Source: Rhabdornis inornatus
Lineage: Eukaryota; Chordata; Aves; Passeriformes; Rhabdornithidae
Assembly: GCA_013397075.1 (NCBI GenBank)
Contig: VWZS01011030.1
Span: 69,334-133,333, forward strand
Direction of reading: 5' to 3'
DNA: 64,000 nucleotides
Part shown: piece after piece, positions 23,101 to 38,100 of the stretch
Layout of the letters: each line of letters starts with the position of its first letter
Position numbering within the stretch: position 1 is the stretch's first letter
The notes under the pieces: model-generated
Seen by the model: the letters and a program-made list of their open reading frames with translations, nothing else
Databases searched by the model: none
What the model was told of the DNA's origin: nothing
Translations under genes and position numbers: made by a program

Positions 23101-26100
23101 TGTCATAACAATACATGAAGTGCCCCATATTTATAAGAGAACATTAGAAAAAAAATCTCGGATATGAGATACTATTGGCATGATATCTGCTATTATTTCA
23201 GTCTAGAAGGATGTCAGTGGATATTGGGAAGTCCAAAAGTGGTGAGTTACCCTGGAATTCAAGTCATGATGATGATGATGACTCAAAGTGTAACCATCAG
23301 CCCAGAGGATGTTCAGGATGAAATTTATTGTGGATTTGTTACCAAATGGATGAAACACATTCCCAGAGACAGCAGCCTGATCCAGCAGTGGCCATAAAGT
23401 GTGAGGAGAGTAGAATCATTTGCTGAGAAAGGAGGCAATCAATGGGTGGAGGCATCAGCCGGACATGTGAGGATTAAAGGATTAAAGCTACTGGCTGTGG
23501 TATGCAGTCCCCTAAGAACCAAAACAAATACAAATCCCAGAGTTTCTACCAAAGATGATGAAAACAGAAAGCAAGAAAATTAGTCATCCATGAGGCTGAG
23601 CAGGGAAGTATTAACACAAAGACTGAAATCACACCTTGCCTCTCTTCTCTGTTATTTACCTCCCTTACTTGGCAGTAACCATGCAAGAGAGGGTCACTAA
23701 CAAAATTTTCCTTATTCCAGCAACATTGCACAGAGCTCAGCTGAAGGATTCCTTTAGGAACAAGGAATTTTCTTATTTTCAAGATTAAAATGGGGCAAGT
23801 AAGTGCTCAGTGCACAGACAGGGGCTGAGTGAAATACTTTGCTTGAGATGACATGTAACAAGCGTAGCTTATGACTTAGTGTGTCTAAGAGTTGCACTTT
23901 TTTCACCAAATGTGGTAATTTCAGCAGTAGGTATCCAGAATAATCAATTAAAATCATAATTCTGTTTGAAATGATTCCTGTATTGAACTCCCATAGTCCC
24001 TCCTCATTTGTTCCAGCTGATGTGGTAACTTCTGGGTACTCAGCAGCCTGGTTGAAATAAGTGTGAGTAGAGGAGGAAGAGGAGGAGGAGGAGAAGGAGG
24101 AGGGCAGCATTAAACTGTGCAGATCTGTGTGCATGCTGGGAGGGATGGGCTCAGAGGGGCCTTGCAGTGGGGGAGCTCTGTACAGCATCCAGTGCAGGGC
24201 TCTATAAATTACAACCTTGTCTTTTATTTTTACTTGATCTAATGCAATGTGGCCCCTATAACTCTGCTCTTTTCCATAATTAATGGTTTCTAGGAAAATA
24301 TTCTGAAATTCTCCCCTGATAAGCACCTAGACAAACTTGATGTTTCCTCTCTGAGACACAAAAGAGGACATTAAACTGTTTTCACCCCCACATCTCTCAA
24401 GCCATGAGAAGTACCAGATCTGTCTCTGCTGGGCCAGACTAAGCCCTGGTTCACCACAAACTCAGTGCAGCACCGACAAATGATCTCCATAGTAAATGAT
24501 GCAAATAAGAAATGTCAGCATGTTCCAAAATTCCTCACTTAATCTTATTGCCAGTTGTATAGTCTGGATAATCAGTAAATAAATCCCTCTAATTTTGCTC
24601 AAATCCTTAAGGGCTGAATACACAGAGATTCTAATTCATTCTCATTAACCTTCCCAGCTCTAAACAAAGTAATTTCCTACTTTTCTTAGTGCCTGAATTT
24701 TCCACTGGCCTCTGCAACACCTGATTTAGCAGCAATGATTTCTCACTTGTGATTTCTCTTTCGAACTGGCATTGTTCTTTTTCCTCACACATATGCTTGC
24801 TGGAATAGCACGAATCAGCAAGATTTAAAACCTCCCATTCTCAAGCCTGAAGCCCCTAAAGGGAAATTGCAGTGGTGATGCCAAGGAACACAGTCGTACG
24901 TTATTTGACTTTTCCTCGGCCAGGCTGACAGCAGAGGGGGAGGAAGGGAGGAAGGAAAGGGGAAAGGAGAGGAAGATGGCATTTTAATAGCACCCACACT
25001 GGTTTCACACAGTTGGATCCCTGTGCTCCAGAGCAGCACCATTTCCGTTCCCCTCTGCCTCACGTTCAGCCAGCACTGCTCAGCCAGGCTCTATGGGAAG
25101 GATTCTCAATCTTTTTGTCCCAGCATGGACTAGATCACAGCACAGAAATCCGTCTTGTGGACAACCCCCTAGCCCACCTTTTATCCCGAATTTTGACAGC
25201 CCATTACCAACTCAAGCCTTGCAGGGACCACCCCACCCACATCCCAGATGTGACTAAATGAGCCAACATTCCTGCCAGGACAAGATGGATTATCCCTCCA
25301 CTTCTTGGCCCAATTCTCATAGTCTCTGTACTACCCACAGTAATTGCCTATCTGAAAAAAAATTACTGAGAAAGAAGAATGTATTTAATCTAATTTAGTA
25401 AGTGGACACACAAGAACCACCAGCATCTTATGTTGATAAATCTGCCTTTCCCAGATGTTAATCATATCCCAAACATAGCTTGGCCAGAGTTCTCATCGAA
25501 ACATTTCATTTGATAATTCAGGTCCTAAGATTCAAAGTTCTCATCCCCATCAGTGGGTTTTCCACAAGCTCTCTGTCAGGCAGGAACTCTTACCCCAGCA
25601 GAGCATCAATGATCACCATATCCACACACTCCATTTAAGGTCCCCTTTAAAGCTGCAAGCAAAAATGCGACCTGCAACATTCCTGTAGCAAAAAAATCCT
25701 CAAGACAGGGCAGAGGAGGAATTTAAAACATTGAGAGCTTTACTGAAATGTAACATATATTTCTAAACAAAAGAAAATCATCTGTAGAGGAGCATTTTGG
25801 ATTCACGCCACAAAACCAGAAATTGAAAATTATTGGGTAAAATTATTTTCAGGGTAAGAAGTGAGTTGTGAGCAACTGTGCTGTACATAACATTTATGAC
25901 ATGGCTTCCATTTTGTATAACTATGACAAACCCCTTCTATGTATTCTATAAAAGCAACAGAAAATAAAAGAATGGGTTTTTTCCCTCCTAAAAAGAAATT
26001 TTATTTAAGAGAAGGTGAGATTTTTGTAAGTTCATACATATGTCTGTAAGCAACAAACATAAACACTTCATGTTATAAGACCACATTCCCTTTGGCACAA

Positions 26101-29100
26101 ACCACAATGAAACTATAAAGTTTAAAGCTTAAATCACTCTGGCCTCTCTATGGAGAAGGTAAAGGACATCAGTGATTAGGACTGTGTCCATATGGAGTTT
26201 ACCTTTGCAGTTAAAACTACCTGGCTTTGCTCTTGCCACAAACAACCCTAACTTGGCAATTCAGTTGGTTATTTCTGCCATTTAACTTTTTAAAATGACC
26301 TATTATGGCACTTTCAGTTCAAAAGGATTTACTGCTTTTATTTTATTTAGTGCCCTTCTGGCACAGATCAGCAGCAAAAGGTAAAGTCATTCTCCACAAC
26401 AGTGACAAGGAAACCCTGTCCTCGTGGCAGCATGGTGAGGAGCAGTAGCTCACACACACAATCCTGAGGATTACAACTGCTTTTGTCAAGAAAAGAAAAA
26501 GCTGCCACCCCCATTGAGAGCTCTCCCTCCCCTGTTCCAGGGTTTGTGCCTGCTGAGCAAAGCTGGGGGGAAGAGCCATGGTTTAATGTATCATCCCAAG
26601 GACTGAATGTCTCACAGTGGAGCTACAGACATGAAATTTCCCTCCTCTTCCCCAATGGTTCTGAATGTTTTCTGCAATGAAATGACTGGGAGACAGCTCT
26701 ACCCAAGGGCGGGCATGGAATTTGAACCCATGGCCTTCTGGCTTGGAGGTGAGACTATTCCTAACTTAGCCTAAGTGACACATACATAATATGCTTTCAA
26801 GGTTTTTAGAAAGCTCTGTCATGATTTAAAAACACTAAGTCTTTGTGGTACAAACCACAGGGCAGGAAAGAGCTGGGGCTCCCTTTTTACTGCTAATTTT
26901 AGCCAATGAATTGTTTATAATCTGCAAAATACATAAAGCCTTATTCTGCCCTAAGCTAAGAGAGAACAGCCTTTCAAAACTGAGTCTTAATTATAGTGTT
27001 CCCCTGCTAGATGGGATGGAGGCGGGTTCCAAAATTGTGTCAGAGTATATGAAGTGATAAAATGAGGATGGGTGAGCTATTTTTAAAAACACTCAAAGAC
27101 TTTGAGGTCAAAATCCCTGAATTTATAGCCTTATGGCCATATTAAAACTCATGTGTTATTAAGACCTTCGTGGCAAGACTCAAGTGTCATTCCATTTGAG
27201 AAACCCTCTGGTGTTCCCCACCAGTCTGCCAAACTGGGGCACCCTGGGGAGCCACCTTGAAGCACAGGTGATTTCCCTGCTGCAGACAGGCATTTGGGAC
27301 ATGATAAAGGGGATGAGACACTTCCAGCCCAGCACATTCCCCCCTCCTCTTTTTTCCCAAGACATTCTGCACGTGAGAGCTTGCCTTTCCAGATGGCCAG
27401 GAAACGAGGGGGTTAGAGAGAGTTGGAGCAATCTTAGGCAAAAGCACAGAATTGTTCCTTACTCTGCCCAGCCTGGAAACCCAACACAGCTCAGGCTTGG
27501 TGATATTTTCTCAGCACACTCATGATTCCCATCTCAAGAGGGCAGCTGGGCACCTGCTGCCCAGGAACACTCAGGTTTAACAATCCTGTCCTCTCCTACA
27601 CCGCTTCTTCCCCACCATAGGAAAAGGACTCGGACCAGAACAAGTCCTCAGATACATTTTTACTGTTTGTTCAATCCAGACTTGTACCAAAATCGTTGTT
27701 CTACTCAAGGACACAAACCACGCACAGGCATCACCTCGGAACGACTGGCCCTGCCTCTGCTTAATCTCAGGTTTAACTCAGGATGAGTAAAAGCTGTCAC
27801 CTGCTATGCACACATTGGTTTCTTTCAGTAATGATCAAGATACACTTTTTTTTCCTTTTTCCACAGGGAAAAAGGCCATACAGTGAGAAGAAACCAAGCT
27901 GAAAGATTTTCTCTGCCTCACAAGTTGAAGTGGCAATCACTCTCAGACCCTCTTCCCCATCTACATTCTGCATCACCTTTAGATGTATCTTACTCTAGAG
28001 GCCAAACAAGTGGCAGCAAAGGCCTTAGGGCTCTGAGGACACTGCAAAATTATTTGCACCATTTGCATTGTTCATTTTCTAACTGAGGTAAGGCTTTATG
28101 GGAAACCACTGCACAGAGAGGAGCTGCTATTTTGGTAAGATCAGATGCAGGTTAGAAACATCAGAGGAAGACAACAGACTCTAAAGCTGTTTTCAGGTGA
28201 AGGGATTTATTTGTCCATTTTTTGCAATTGCATTTATCTGAGCATCATTTAAACCTGTAATTTTTTTCCATTTGGATTTCCATGCAGTGATGCTTAACAT
28301 AAAATACTAATGAACTGTAGATGGCCCAAGTAAAAGCAAAAACTAGTCAAAACAAAATTCAAATCCTTTTCTTGATTGCATATGGATTTATAAAGCCATA
28401 AAACCACGGAACAAGCACAAAATAAAAGCCTTGTAAAAAAAGGTTTAGTACAAAAAAGTTCAAGTGAGCAGTTGAAAAAACCATCCAGTGTTCTTGGTTC
28501 TGTTCATTATTAATGTACACTCATGTTTGAATCAAAAGGAGTCACTGGAATGGGTCATGCATTTTATCTACCAGAACATCACAGTGCACTTATTATCATG
28601 AGAGGGTCTCCCACTTGGAGCAATGCTGGATGGATCTACGTTCCTACTTAGGCAGGTTGCACATATTTCATATTTTTAAAAGTCATGGTATTAGTCCATT
28701 GTATTTACAAGCATTAAAGTCTAATTCTTTCAGAACTTCCCTGTGTTGGTCTGAAAATCTTCACCGTTATAGGAGAACATGGTGAGTTCAGGGACACTTT
28801 CTCTCCTTGAGGTCATGAGCTGCCACTCCTGGATGGATGCACACCCCCATTACTTATATGAGAACTGCTGCTTTCAGGAGCTGGGCTCAATCCATCCCCA
28901 ACCACAGTCACCAGGAATCTCCTTCCCAGTATCCACTGGCATTTACTTGAGACTACAACTGCTTCCTTACATCTCTGGAGCAGCAAAACCAGTTTTAATG
29001 CTTTTCTTACAGGTGCCCTTCAAGAGTTTGATTTTCAGGCACAAAGAAAAAAAAATTCCTTAACTCCACACTGCACCACAAATCATCCTTCAGCTACATC

Positions 29101-32100
29101 CTGTACTCCTGCATCCCACTCTGCTCCCAGCAAAACCCCTGCCAGAATTCCCACCGAGTTTAATAGTCCTATCCTATTCCCCCCAACTCCTAACTGAGGT
29201 TAATTTCTTTTCTCCAAGTATAAACAGAAACCAGCAGGTAAAAAAGTTTTGTCTAATGTGGCACTAAGGCTGTGGAATTTACTCCCATGTGAGAATGGCA
29301 CAATAAAGTCATTTGTTTAAAAGTAAATTGAAAACATTCCAGTCTTCTCAGGCTTACAACTATTAACTTTGGTTTCTGCACAGCACTGTAGAACGTCTGG
29401 CATCAAAGACACTTTGTACATTGCACTGAACTTGCACTGGACACTGTTAGTGGACCATTAATCACAGCAAACAAAGATCCCATGCAAACACAGAAATTAC
29501 TGATTTTTCACATGTTCAGCATGGCCTAGCAAAGGTTAACACCACAGCTGCTGGACACTGCACGTTTTGAGGCATGAGGTGTTGACAAGACATCTGAGAG
29601 TGTGCAGATTTTCCAACTGATAATTACATATTCCACATTAAACAATTCTTATTTGTGCCTAATACTGTCTAGAATTAGACAGACACCTACCTCAGCATGA
29701 ACTAGCACAACTTCAAATCAGATGCCTACAAAAGCATGTCCTTCTTTCACCCACACACAGATAGGATGTGGGAGTGCAGGGCCACGGGTTAGTGGCAAGA
29801 AAATCTATGAGGATGTGATCCAAGGGTCACAGGAACCACTGCTGAAGGAAACAGGCACAAAGTGATCAACTTGCCTGAGGGAACGTGGAAGAGGAATGGG
29901 AACTGAACCAGAAGAAAAATGAAAGAATCTGAAAACAAAACCCAGCCAGTGGCCAGGGAAGCAGCAAAGGAAGCAGCAAAGGAAGCGCAGAACAAAGACC
30001 ACGGTCTGGAATCACAGGCTGTGTTTCAGGGTGCAGTTCACTCATAATATCAAAGGAGAAGATGCTGTGCCACAGGAGTGTGAATTACTGGCACTCACAG
30101 GCAGTTTTCTGTCATCCAGAGCAGGCCAGGGGAAAACCTGAGCCCTCTGCCTTGAAGCTTCCTATCTGACAGGATGATTTCCATTGGGTTCCTCAGACCA
30201 CACTTTCACAGAAAAAATTCTTGCACCAGTTTTCTCAGGTGAGAGAAACCTTACTGCAAAATTATCATTCTCTCCTAACCAGAGCAGCAGATGTGAATGG
30301 ACACAGTGAGGGAATAAATTGCTACCCTCAAACAAACAGAACAAACCAAAAAAACAAAAAACAAACAAACAAAGCAAAAAACCCAACCCAAAACAACAAT
30401 AACAACACAGAAAGAAACTATGCAGAATCCCCTAAAATGATCATGGATATCCATCCATATCTAGACATCAGCTCCCAGTAATGCAGCAGCTCCTGCTACT
30501 GCCCGTGGAATGGGTGCAGAATCCCAGCATGAAGGTACCAGCATGGTCCTTGGTTCTGTGCAGTGCAGCACCCAGACTCACCAAAATGAGAAGAAAATTG
30601 ATGCAAATACAGGCTTCTTAGTCAAACCATGACTCTAGGCAAGATTTTTGCACATGCTTCTAAAGAGAGACCTTAAAAAAATTTTAAAAAGAAAAATAAA
30701 GATGCCAGAGCATGCCAAACTCAGTAAGTTAACTGATTTTTCTGACCAAAGAAAACTTGACAGATCTTTGGTTCAGCAAAGTGATACTCTTAGAAGACTC
30801 ACAAATAAGCTTATAAATATGAGTATTAATGAAAGAATAGTGCAGTAAAACAACTCTCTAAGAGATAAATAAGTTATAATGTGGAAAGAAAAACTGGCAG
30901 CCTTGAAGGATTCATTTAGAGTGGAAAGAAGAACTAGAAGCCTTGAAGGATTTAATCATCAAAGTGTTGAATGGATGGGTCTTACTGAAATAAAATAGCA
31001 TAAACTTGCCAGTTAAATTTGATTCTGCCCATTAGACAGAATTGTGAGGTAGTGTCAACACAATGGGGGATTGAACACTGTCCTGGAAGACATGGATAAC
31101 TTCAAGGACTGGAAAAACAGAAACAGGATCAAATCATTGCTATATGCTGACAGAGCAATGCCAGCTGCTGCACGGGACAGGGAGCTCATCAGCTGGCAGT
31201 AAAAATGGAAAGGAAAGCCCAGGAACATCCAACTGAGCATCACATGATTCCAAGACACTGCTGTGATGTGGCCATAGAAGGAGCACACGTGCTGGTGTGT
31301 CTGTTCTGAGCAATGCACATCCAATAGAGGTAACACTGCTTTGTACAGCACTGGGCACTGATGGAGGAGGCCACGAGACTCCTGCTGACAGATAACACTT
31401 GACACTTCCCCTGTTCCCAGGGCTGCTGTGCTATTTCCTTAAGACTCAAATGAAACTGCATGTTGAGAACAAGAGTATTTTATTTTCATTGCACTGAAAC
31501 TTCTTTTCAGCCTCCCCTGGGTAGAGCAGTGCAGCCTCTGAGAGCCATGGACAGTTAAATTGGAATAACTCTGCCTCTTATATGAACTATATGGCTCTCT
31601 TCCTTCCTCCCCCACGAGATCCTTGTCCATGTTCCAAACCATACTCCCCTGCCTTCAAGCTGGAAAGGGCTCTGCAGCAGCTCTCAAGTTAAGCTGGGGA
31701 GTATATAAGGGAGGAAAGAGGGAAGGGATTTGAATAGTGCCCTCCAGAAACTCCTGTGCACTCACTGATCCACCCAAAGCTGCTTCTGCTGCTTAGTGGA
31801 GCTGGAAAAAGAGGAGATGTGGCCTTTGGAGAAGACTTCTCTTAGGCTATTGGGCAAGGAGATTATTTTTTGAGCACTTCTTTCATGTGGCTGGAGAAGC
31901 AGTGCATGTTCCACAGGTGTGTGCTTTAGGGATCTGAGGACACTGCAAAACTATTTGCACCATTTGCATTGTTCATTTTCTAACTGAGGTAAGGCTTTAT
32001 GGGAAACCACTGCACAGAGAGGAGCTGCTCTGTGTGTGCAGAGCAATTCAGGGAGCCTGGTCAGACTAGAGCAGAGCAGCAGTGTAAGGAAACAATTCCT

Positions 32101-35100
32101 GCCTTTTGAAGCAGGATTTTCCCACTGCTGTCTCCAAAGTGGAGGATCAGTCCTCTGAGTTTTCACCTTGTGAGAGAAGAGCAGGCAGCTGCAAAGGCAG
32201 GTAAATAGCTGACTACAGATCTTGATGCACCCGTGGGCTGCTGGTTACAGCTTCCACAAAATGCAGGAGGGAAGGAAAAACTTTATCCAAGAGCCTAAAA
32301 TGAACATTTAAAGTGATGAAAGCAAGTTGGACTGGACTATCAGTACTAAGGACACTTGAGACAGTGACCATGTCAGAGACTGACCTCATCTAACAAAAGG
32401 TTGCTTTAGATTTATTGGAGGATCAAGTGACACACTTGAGGATCTGTTACTCCAGCTAAAACTCCCTATCCATCTCATGAAAAGTTTTGGGGTGTTTATC
32501 AGAAGGGGAATGGGAGAAAGGGGTGAGAGAGAGGTGAACTCCTTAAAATAGAATTTGTTTTCTGACTACCTTCCTTTCATAAGAAAAGACCAAAAAAGAG
32601 TTCATCTTAAATTACAGGCATACAGACAAGCTCTCTCAGCCCCAGAAATTCATCCTACATGTTGATTAATGATCAAACTACTAGAGCTTTAGCATGAAAA
32701 ATGGGCTAGGCTTCAACTGAAGATTGCCTGTAGCTAATGATGCAGTGGAATGAACATTTTCATTCCAGCTAAACCATTCCTGTTCCTGTAAAAATAAAGA
32801 AATCCAATCTTGGGTTATGAAAAAGACTCGTCGAACTCTGCATACTTCTTGGGTTAAAATAACGCCCTGCATCTTAGCAGATCTGTAAATCCAGAGTATG
32901 TTACCTGTGAAGTCAGACACCTGTGTGATTACACACAGAGAGTAAATATCTGAGTGAGCTCAGGGAACGGAAGGGAACTTGGTAAGCCTAGCCTAGAATT
33001 TCACACGTATGGGTACATTACTGACTTAGTAGATTTAACACAGCTCCTGTCTCAGGCTCAAAAATGCAAAATGTAATAAAAAAACCCCACAAGGAAGTAC
33101 AGTGGGGGCTGCACAGCATCTCCCTGGTGAGGCGGCTGACACAGGCACCACTTGCCCGGAGATCTCCTTGTGGTTCAGCCCCTGGCGCCATCAGTTGGGC
33201 TTGAACTCAAAAGCTGTGGAGGGAGGTAATTAAAAGTGACCCTGCACCACTGCTGCAGCCACTGAAAGAGGGTGGGGAAGGATTCAGGCAAGGGAAGGGA
33301 TGTGTCTCTCCAGCTCTAGTGATTTCCATTATAGAAACACAGCACTTTCCAGCTTTTAACCTTTATGCCGCTGAAGTCAACCATCAAGGTTCTTTAAAAT
33401 TTTGTTTTCATTTCAGCACATGAAATGCAAACTCCAGTTTGGGTAATGTCAACAGCACATTCTCCCTTAAACCACAAGGAAGGTGCAGAGTTGAAAAAGC
33501 AGCACAAGGTAGAAAGCTGAGAAGTGGAATTGCACACACGCAGTGATCTCCACCAGCACGTCCGCTGGCCAGAACAGTGATTTCCAAGACTATGGAACTC
33601 AGAGAGAGTGTGAGGGAAAGCCAGGAGGTTCAAACCATCCTGCTGGCTGCAGGAACAACTATTAAAAGAAATTAAGAGGAAAGTCAGACCCCAGAAAGAG
33701 CACAAGACACTGTGTTCCAATTCTAACCAGCTGAAGGAAAGTTTATATAAAAACAATCACTTCGTTAGTGACTCATAAGGAAAGAATCCCTGAGCTTTCT
33801 TCAGGGAAACCCCAGTAAATAACATGTCTAAAAACACATGAAGATGGTGCTGTCTGTTCTGTTACAATATTCAGTCCACATGATAAAACCTTTGGCAGAA
33901 CAACCTACTGAGCACAGATCCTTTTGGGAAACCCAAAAACCAGTAAGAACTGCCGTGGCTGCTTGCTAAGTCTGCCTCATATTCCAGCTCTTGTGTGACA
34001 TGTCTAATGCAAACTGGGAGAAGGTGGGAAAAAATTCTTTTTGTTACAGCTCCTCTGTTGACTACATGCAGGTGCACTCTCAAGATAAATAAATGCCTGG
34101 ACTTCAATGCATTCTGCAGGTTTAAAACTAGATGTTATATTCAAATATCCTGCCATTCCACATCCAAGGACAAGGAGTGTAGAGGTCACTGCATCTCTCC
34201 TCTGGAGCATCTTATCAGACACACAGCAAGCTGGGCAAAGAACAGTCCTCTGGCCAAAGAAGGGATGGATATACTCTGCAATGTAGAACTTCCTGGGCTA
34301 TGAAGAGGTTTTATCCTTTTATTTTCTTTCTTCTCTCTTTTTTTTTTTAATTAGCACAATGTTTTAGAAATATGTTGTGTGTTTTTAAGCATACCTTCCA
34401 GCAAGAGACTTTCAACTCAATGAATTTGTAAAAATATCAGAAATCACAGTGTTTCCCAACAAATGACACGATCTGAACACTGTGATGTCTGAACTTGGAC
34501 TTACTAGGAAATTCCAGGCAGGAATACTAACAGAAACATTCAGTGTCAAGCAGAGATTATGTTCTGTATCAAAACCACTTAGTTTTTGCAGATATCCAAG
34601 AGGATTGAGTGGGAACCAGGGAGCAACTTCTTAGCAATTTTCTCTCACTCTCTGATGAGTTTTTAGTCTAAGTGTGAATGTGGACATCTTATTTTGCACT
34701 GGAAACCCCCCTGCCCAAAGTTCTACCTTTACATATTGGATAGAGCATGTTTTAGTTTATTCTCAGCTGCTGCAGAGCCATAGCAGACTCCAGAAACTTT
34801 CCAGGATATAGCCAGAAAATTGTCAAGAAAAAACCAGAAGGTTGAAAGCATTGAATAGTCATTCCCAAGGGGCTGAGAAGTTACCATAGTAAAGCAGTGT
34901 TTTTACCCAAATGCTCAGCAACAAAAGCAGTAGCATCACCAATATCTGAACTGTAATTTTCCATTGTCAGTTGAATTTGGAAGGAATGGGGCATTTGTGA
35001 CAATCTTTCAGGTATTTGTGACTATAGCTTAATGTTCTTGTCCATAGGATGAAACATGTTTTGTAAAAAGCTATGAAACATCATTTTAAAGGCCACCAAT

Positions 35101-38100
35101 ACTGAAGAAGCATGAGCAGCTGCAAGTAAGATATAAGGAACTCCTTTAAAAAGGGAGCATCTTTAGATCAAGTAAACCATTCCAACATCCCAAATGGAAG
35201 ATTCAACTGAAAGCATAGACAGGAAGACTTTGCCTGAAAAAAAACCCTAGCAATGCATGAGAGAGGAAGAGGTCACACTGAGAACCTCACTAGAGAAAAG
35301 GTGCGTGTTTAAATACTCCTTTGGAAATTTGAGCTCCCCTGCTTTAATGCTCAAAGACAGTTACCTAAGAACCTGGCACTTCCAGGGACTCACTGTCAAT
35401 GAAGAGAGAGTGAAGCAGTTCACAGCCAAGAGATCCAGACTTGGAAGGAATAATCATTGATTATTCTAAACACAGACTCCTAAAAATGCAATTCTCCACT
35501 AGGAACCCATCGGAAAAGACCAGAATTTTGATGGGAAAATGTTGATGGTTATAAACACTAAAGAAAGCCCATCCAGTGTTCCTGAACACAGACTTTCACC
35601 AGGGTCTTGGAATATACTTGCTCAGTCTTGGGAACACAAAAGGAGGGAGAACTTCATATGCATGCATACATCTAGGATGTTTCACAAGGATTACTGATGT
35701 TTCATCACTTGAACAACTGACCCAACACACACTTTTGAACAATTTTCAATCATACTCTAAGCTGAGGTGGTTCTATCATGTAAGGATGGACTCAAATCAA
35801 CAAGTGTCAAATTTCAGAGAATTGAAGAGGATCCAGAAAATAATCAGAACAGGAGGATTAATCCCCTTTATATTTAAAAGACAGGCAGAAAGAAAATCCT
35901 GCATACTCAAAATATGCTGGAGTGAGGTATTTTTAAAGAACAAATGTCCTTTACTAGGCAGACCAGTGCCAAACAGGTAGTGTGCCCCAAAACCCTGTTT
36001 CTAGAAGCACTCTAGTGCTAGTGACAAACCTTTCATAAACAACACTGTCCTGCAATAATTCATTGGTTCTCTCATGCCATTCTTGGTCTGCCAGGAAGCA
36101 TGTTCTTACTCTCAGTTTGTAAAACGGGATCCTGGTCTGCAACTGCAACTTCTCAACAAATAGTATCTATTCCCAATATTAAAGCCAGCTGCTGGAAAGG
36201 CATCATGCTGGGGCTTACAAAAGAAACTGTACAAAGAAGAGGGAGCTCTATAAAAGAAATGGGACATGGGGCAGAAATCACAGCCCCAGTGAGACAAAAG
36301 ACAGGATTGGTTCTATGAAAGGAGAACTTTATTTTAGAAGAACACTAATCAGACTGCAAAAAAAGCTCTGAAAAACCCCAAACAGTCTCCTGAGTCATGC
36401 AACATTAAGGACAACACCCCCACTCACAACAGGTGAAATTCTCACTCTCTGGAAGTGATGCTATTGACTTCCCCATGCCCATCTTCCAGCCTGGCTGAAA
36501 TTAAACCATTTCTGAGCACACACATCCACCCACCACATTAAGAGGTATTTTCTGCAGAGCAGCATATAACAAAGAGGGAGCTGATATTTTCAAACTATAA
36601 AGACAACTGAAGGTGAAGTTTCCTAAAGCAAGAGCCTTGATTTTCACCACACCAAGGGCAACACAGCTGGTGTTAAGGACTGCAGACAATGCTGCATTTT
36701 GCTCTCACATGAGAGACCATCACCTATGTCAAGGCCCTCAGCTGAGGAGCAGCAAGGAACTCTGCCCATAGAACTCCTTGGTGCACAGAGCTGACATGAA
36801 CATATCTCTTGAGTGGTTGCAGTCACATCTTGGGGCATGGGTGATCTCAAAGAGAAGCTGAGCTTTTTGGGGGTGCCTGCCCTGTATGCAGCTGCTAGAG
36901 TGGCTAAAAGCTAAGCTAAGCAGAGCTAAGGTCAGTCCTTAGGAGAGCTAAGCACAATCTCACTCACACTACTTCTGAGAATTTGCTGTTTGAATCAGCC
37001 AGATAACTAATAACTATAATTTAGAAACATGGTGCAGCAGTTGTTTCCAGACCGTGGTCATGAACAACTACATATTTCTAGACAGTGCCAGCAAAACACA
37101 GCTAGGGACAGCTGGCCTGTGACTGGAAAGGCTTCTGTTCACTACAAGAAGGTTCCTGCTTCTACTGGAAGAGTATCTGGATCTGAAAATCAAACAGTAT
37201 TAAACCAGACTACAACTGAACACGAAATTACATTGCACAAGACTAATTTTTCTCATGGACTTTATCTTAGGGGTTAGTTTTTTTACTCGATTTCCATAAA
37301 TGCCCTTAGGTTTGCTGCCACCCAGTTTAGAAACCCCAGCTGTTGAACAGGTCAAGATAATACTGTGCAGCAAATGCAACCAGAAAGTTTGAGTATCTGC
37401 TGCTAAAGGGTCTGATAGGGGCTTGACACCATGTGTTACAGCTCTTGGTAATTTTGTACCCACCCATCAATGAGCTTCTACCAACCTCAATAATGTGACA
37501 TGTTATTTGAATTCAGTAGCACATACAGTGGTACTTAGCAATTCTCTCCTTTAATTATAAATAGCTTGCTTATAGAAGAGGAAGAGCAGAGTTTCAAAGA
37601 GAAGAATATAAAGCAAACAGAGTGAGATCACTTGTTTCTCTGCTGCAGGGACAGGGGCTTCAGGAACAAAGGTATGAAAGTCACCAAAAAACTGCATTGA
37701 TCAGACACCTCAACATGTCCACATACAGCTCTTCCTAGTGGGAAATCACCATTCTGCAAAACTGGCACACTGGAGATATCATACACCCAACAGAGAAGAA
37801 CAGGGAAGACATCAAAGGCCACAATGGAGCTGGGAAACAGGAGCTGAGGAGCGACCACAGAACAGGAACACACGACATCATGGAAGGAGAGTTATGTAAA
37901 TAAAGAATGCAGCTCCAGAATGGAGCACTGTACACCCCTAATACGGGCCTTGATTCTGACTCAGCACATGGAAAGTAATTATAAACATGTCTCCACAAAA
38001 AACTAGGGGAGAGAAAGTTAAAGAAATTCAGGATGAACTGTGTGTTAGAGTAGGCATTGCATTTCTACATTTTAGTCCAAAACAGAGTCAGGGAAAGCAA

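Noticed and set aside
23754..24326. 190-codon minus-strand open frame, the longest in the window
   Set aside because: It contains a poly-Ser run from a GGA repeat, has no recognisable domain, and is the kind of length expected once in a window this size. No exon-like boundaries were found.
26705..26780. Functional tRNA gene
   Set aside because: A- and B-box-like motifs exist, but the acceptor and anticodon stems do not pair. A SINE remnant fits better.
35576..35980. 134-codon plus-strand open frame
   Set aside because: No domain, no codon-level signal that I can see, and isolated in intron sequence.
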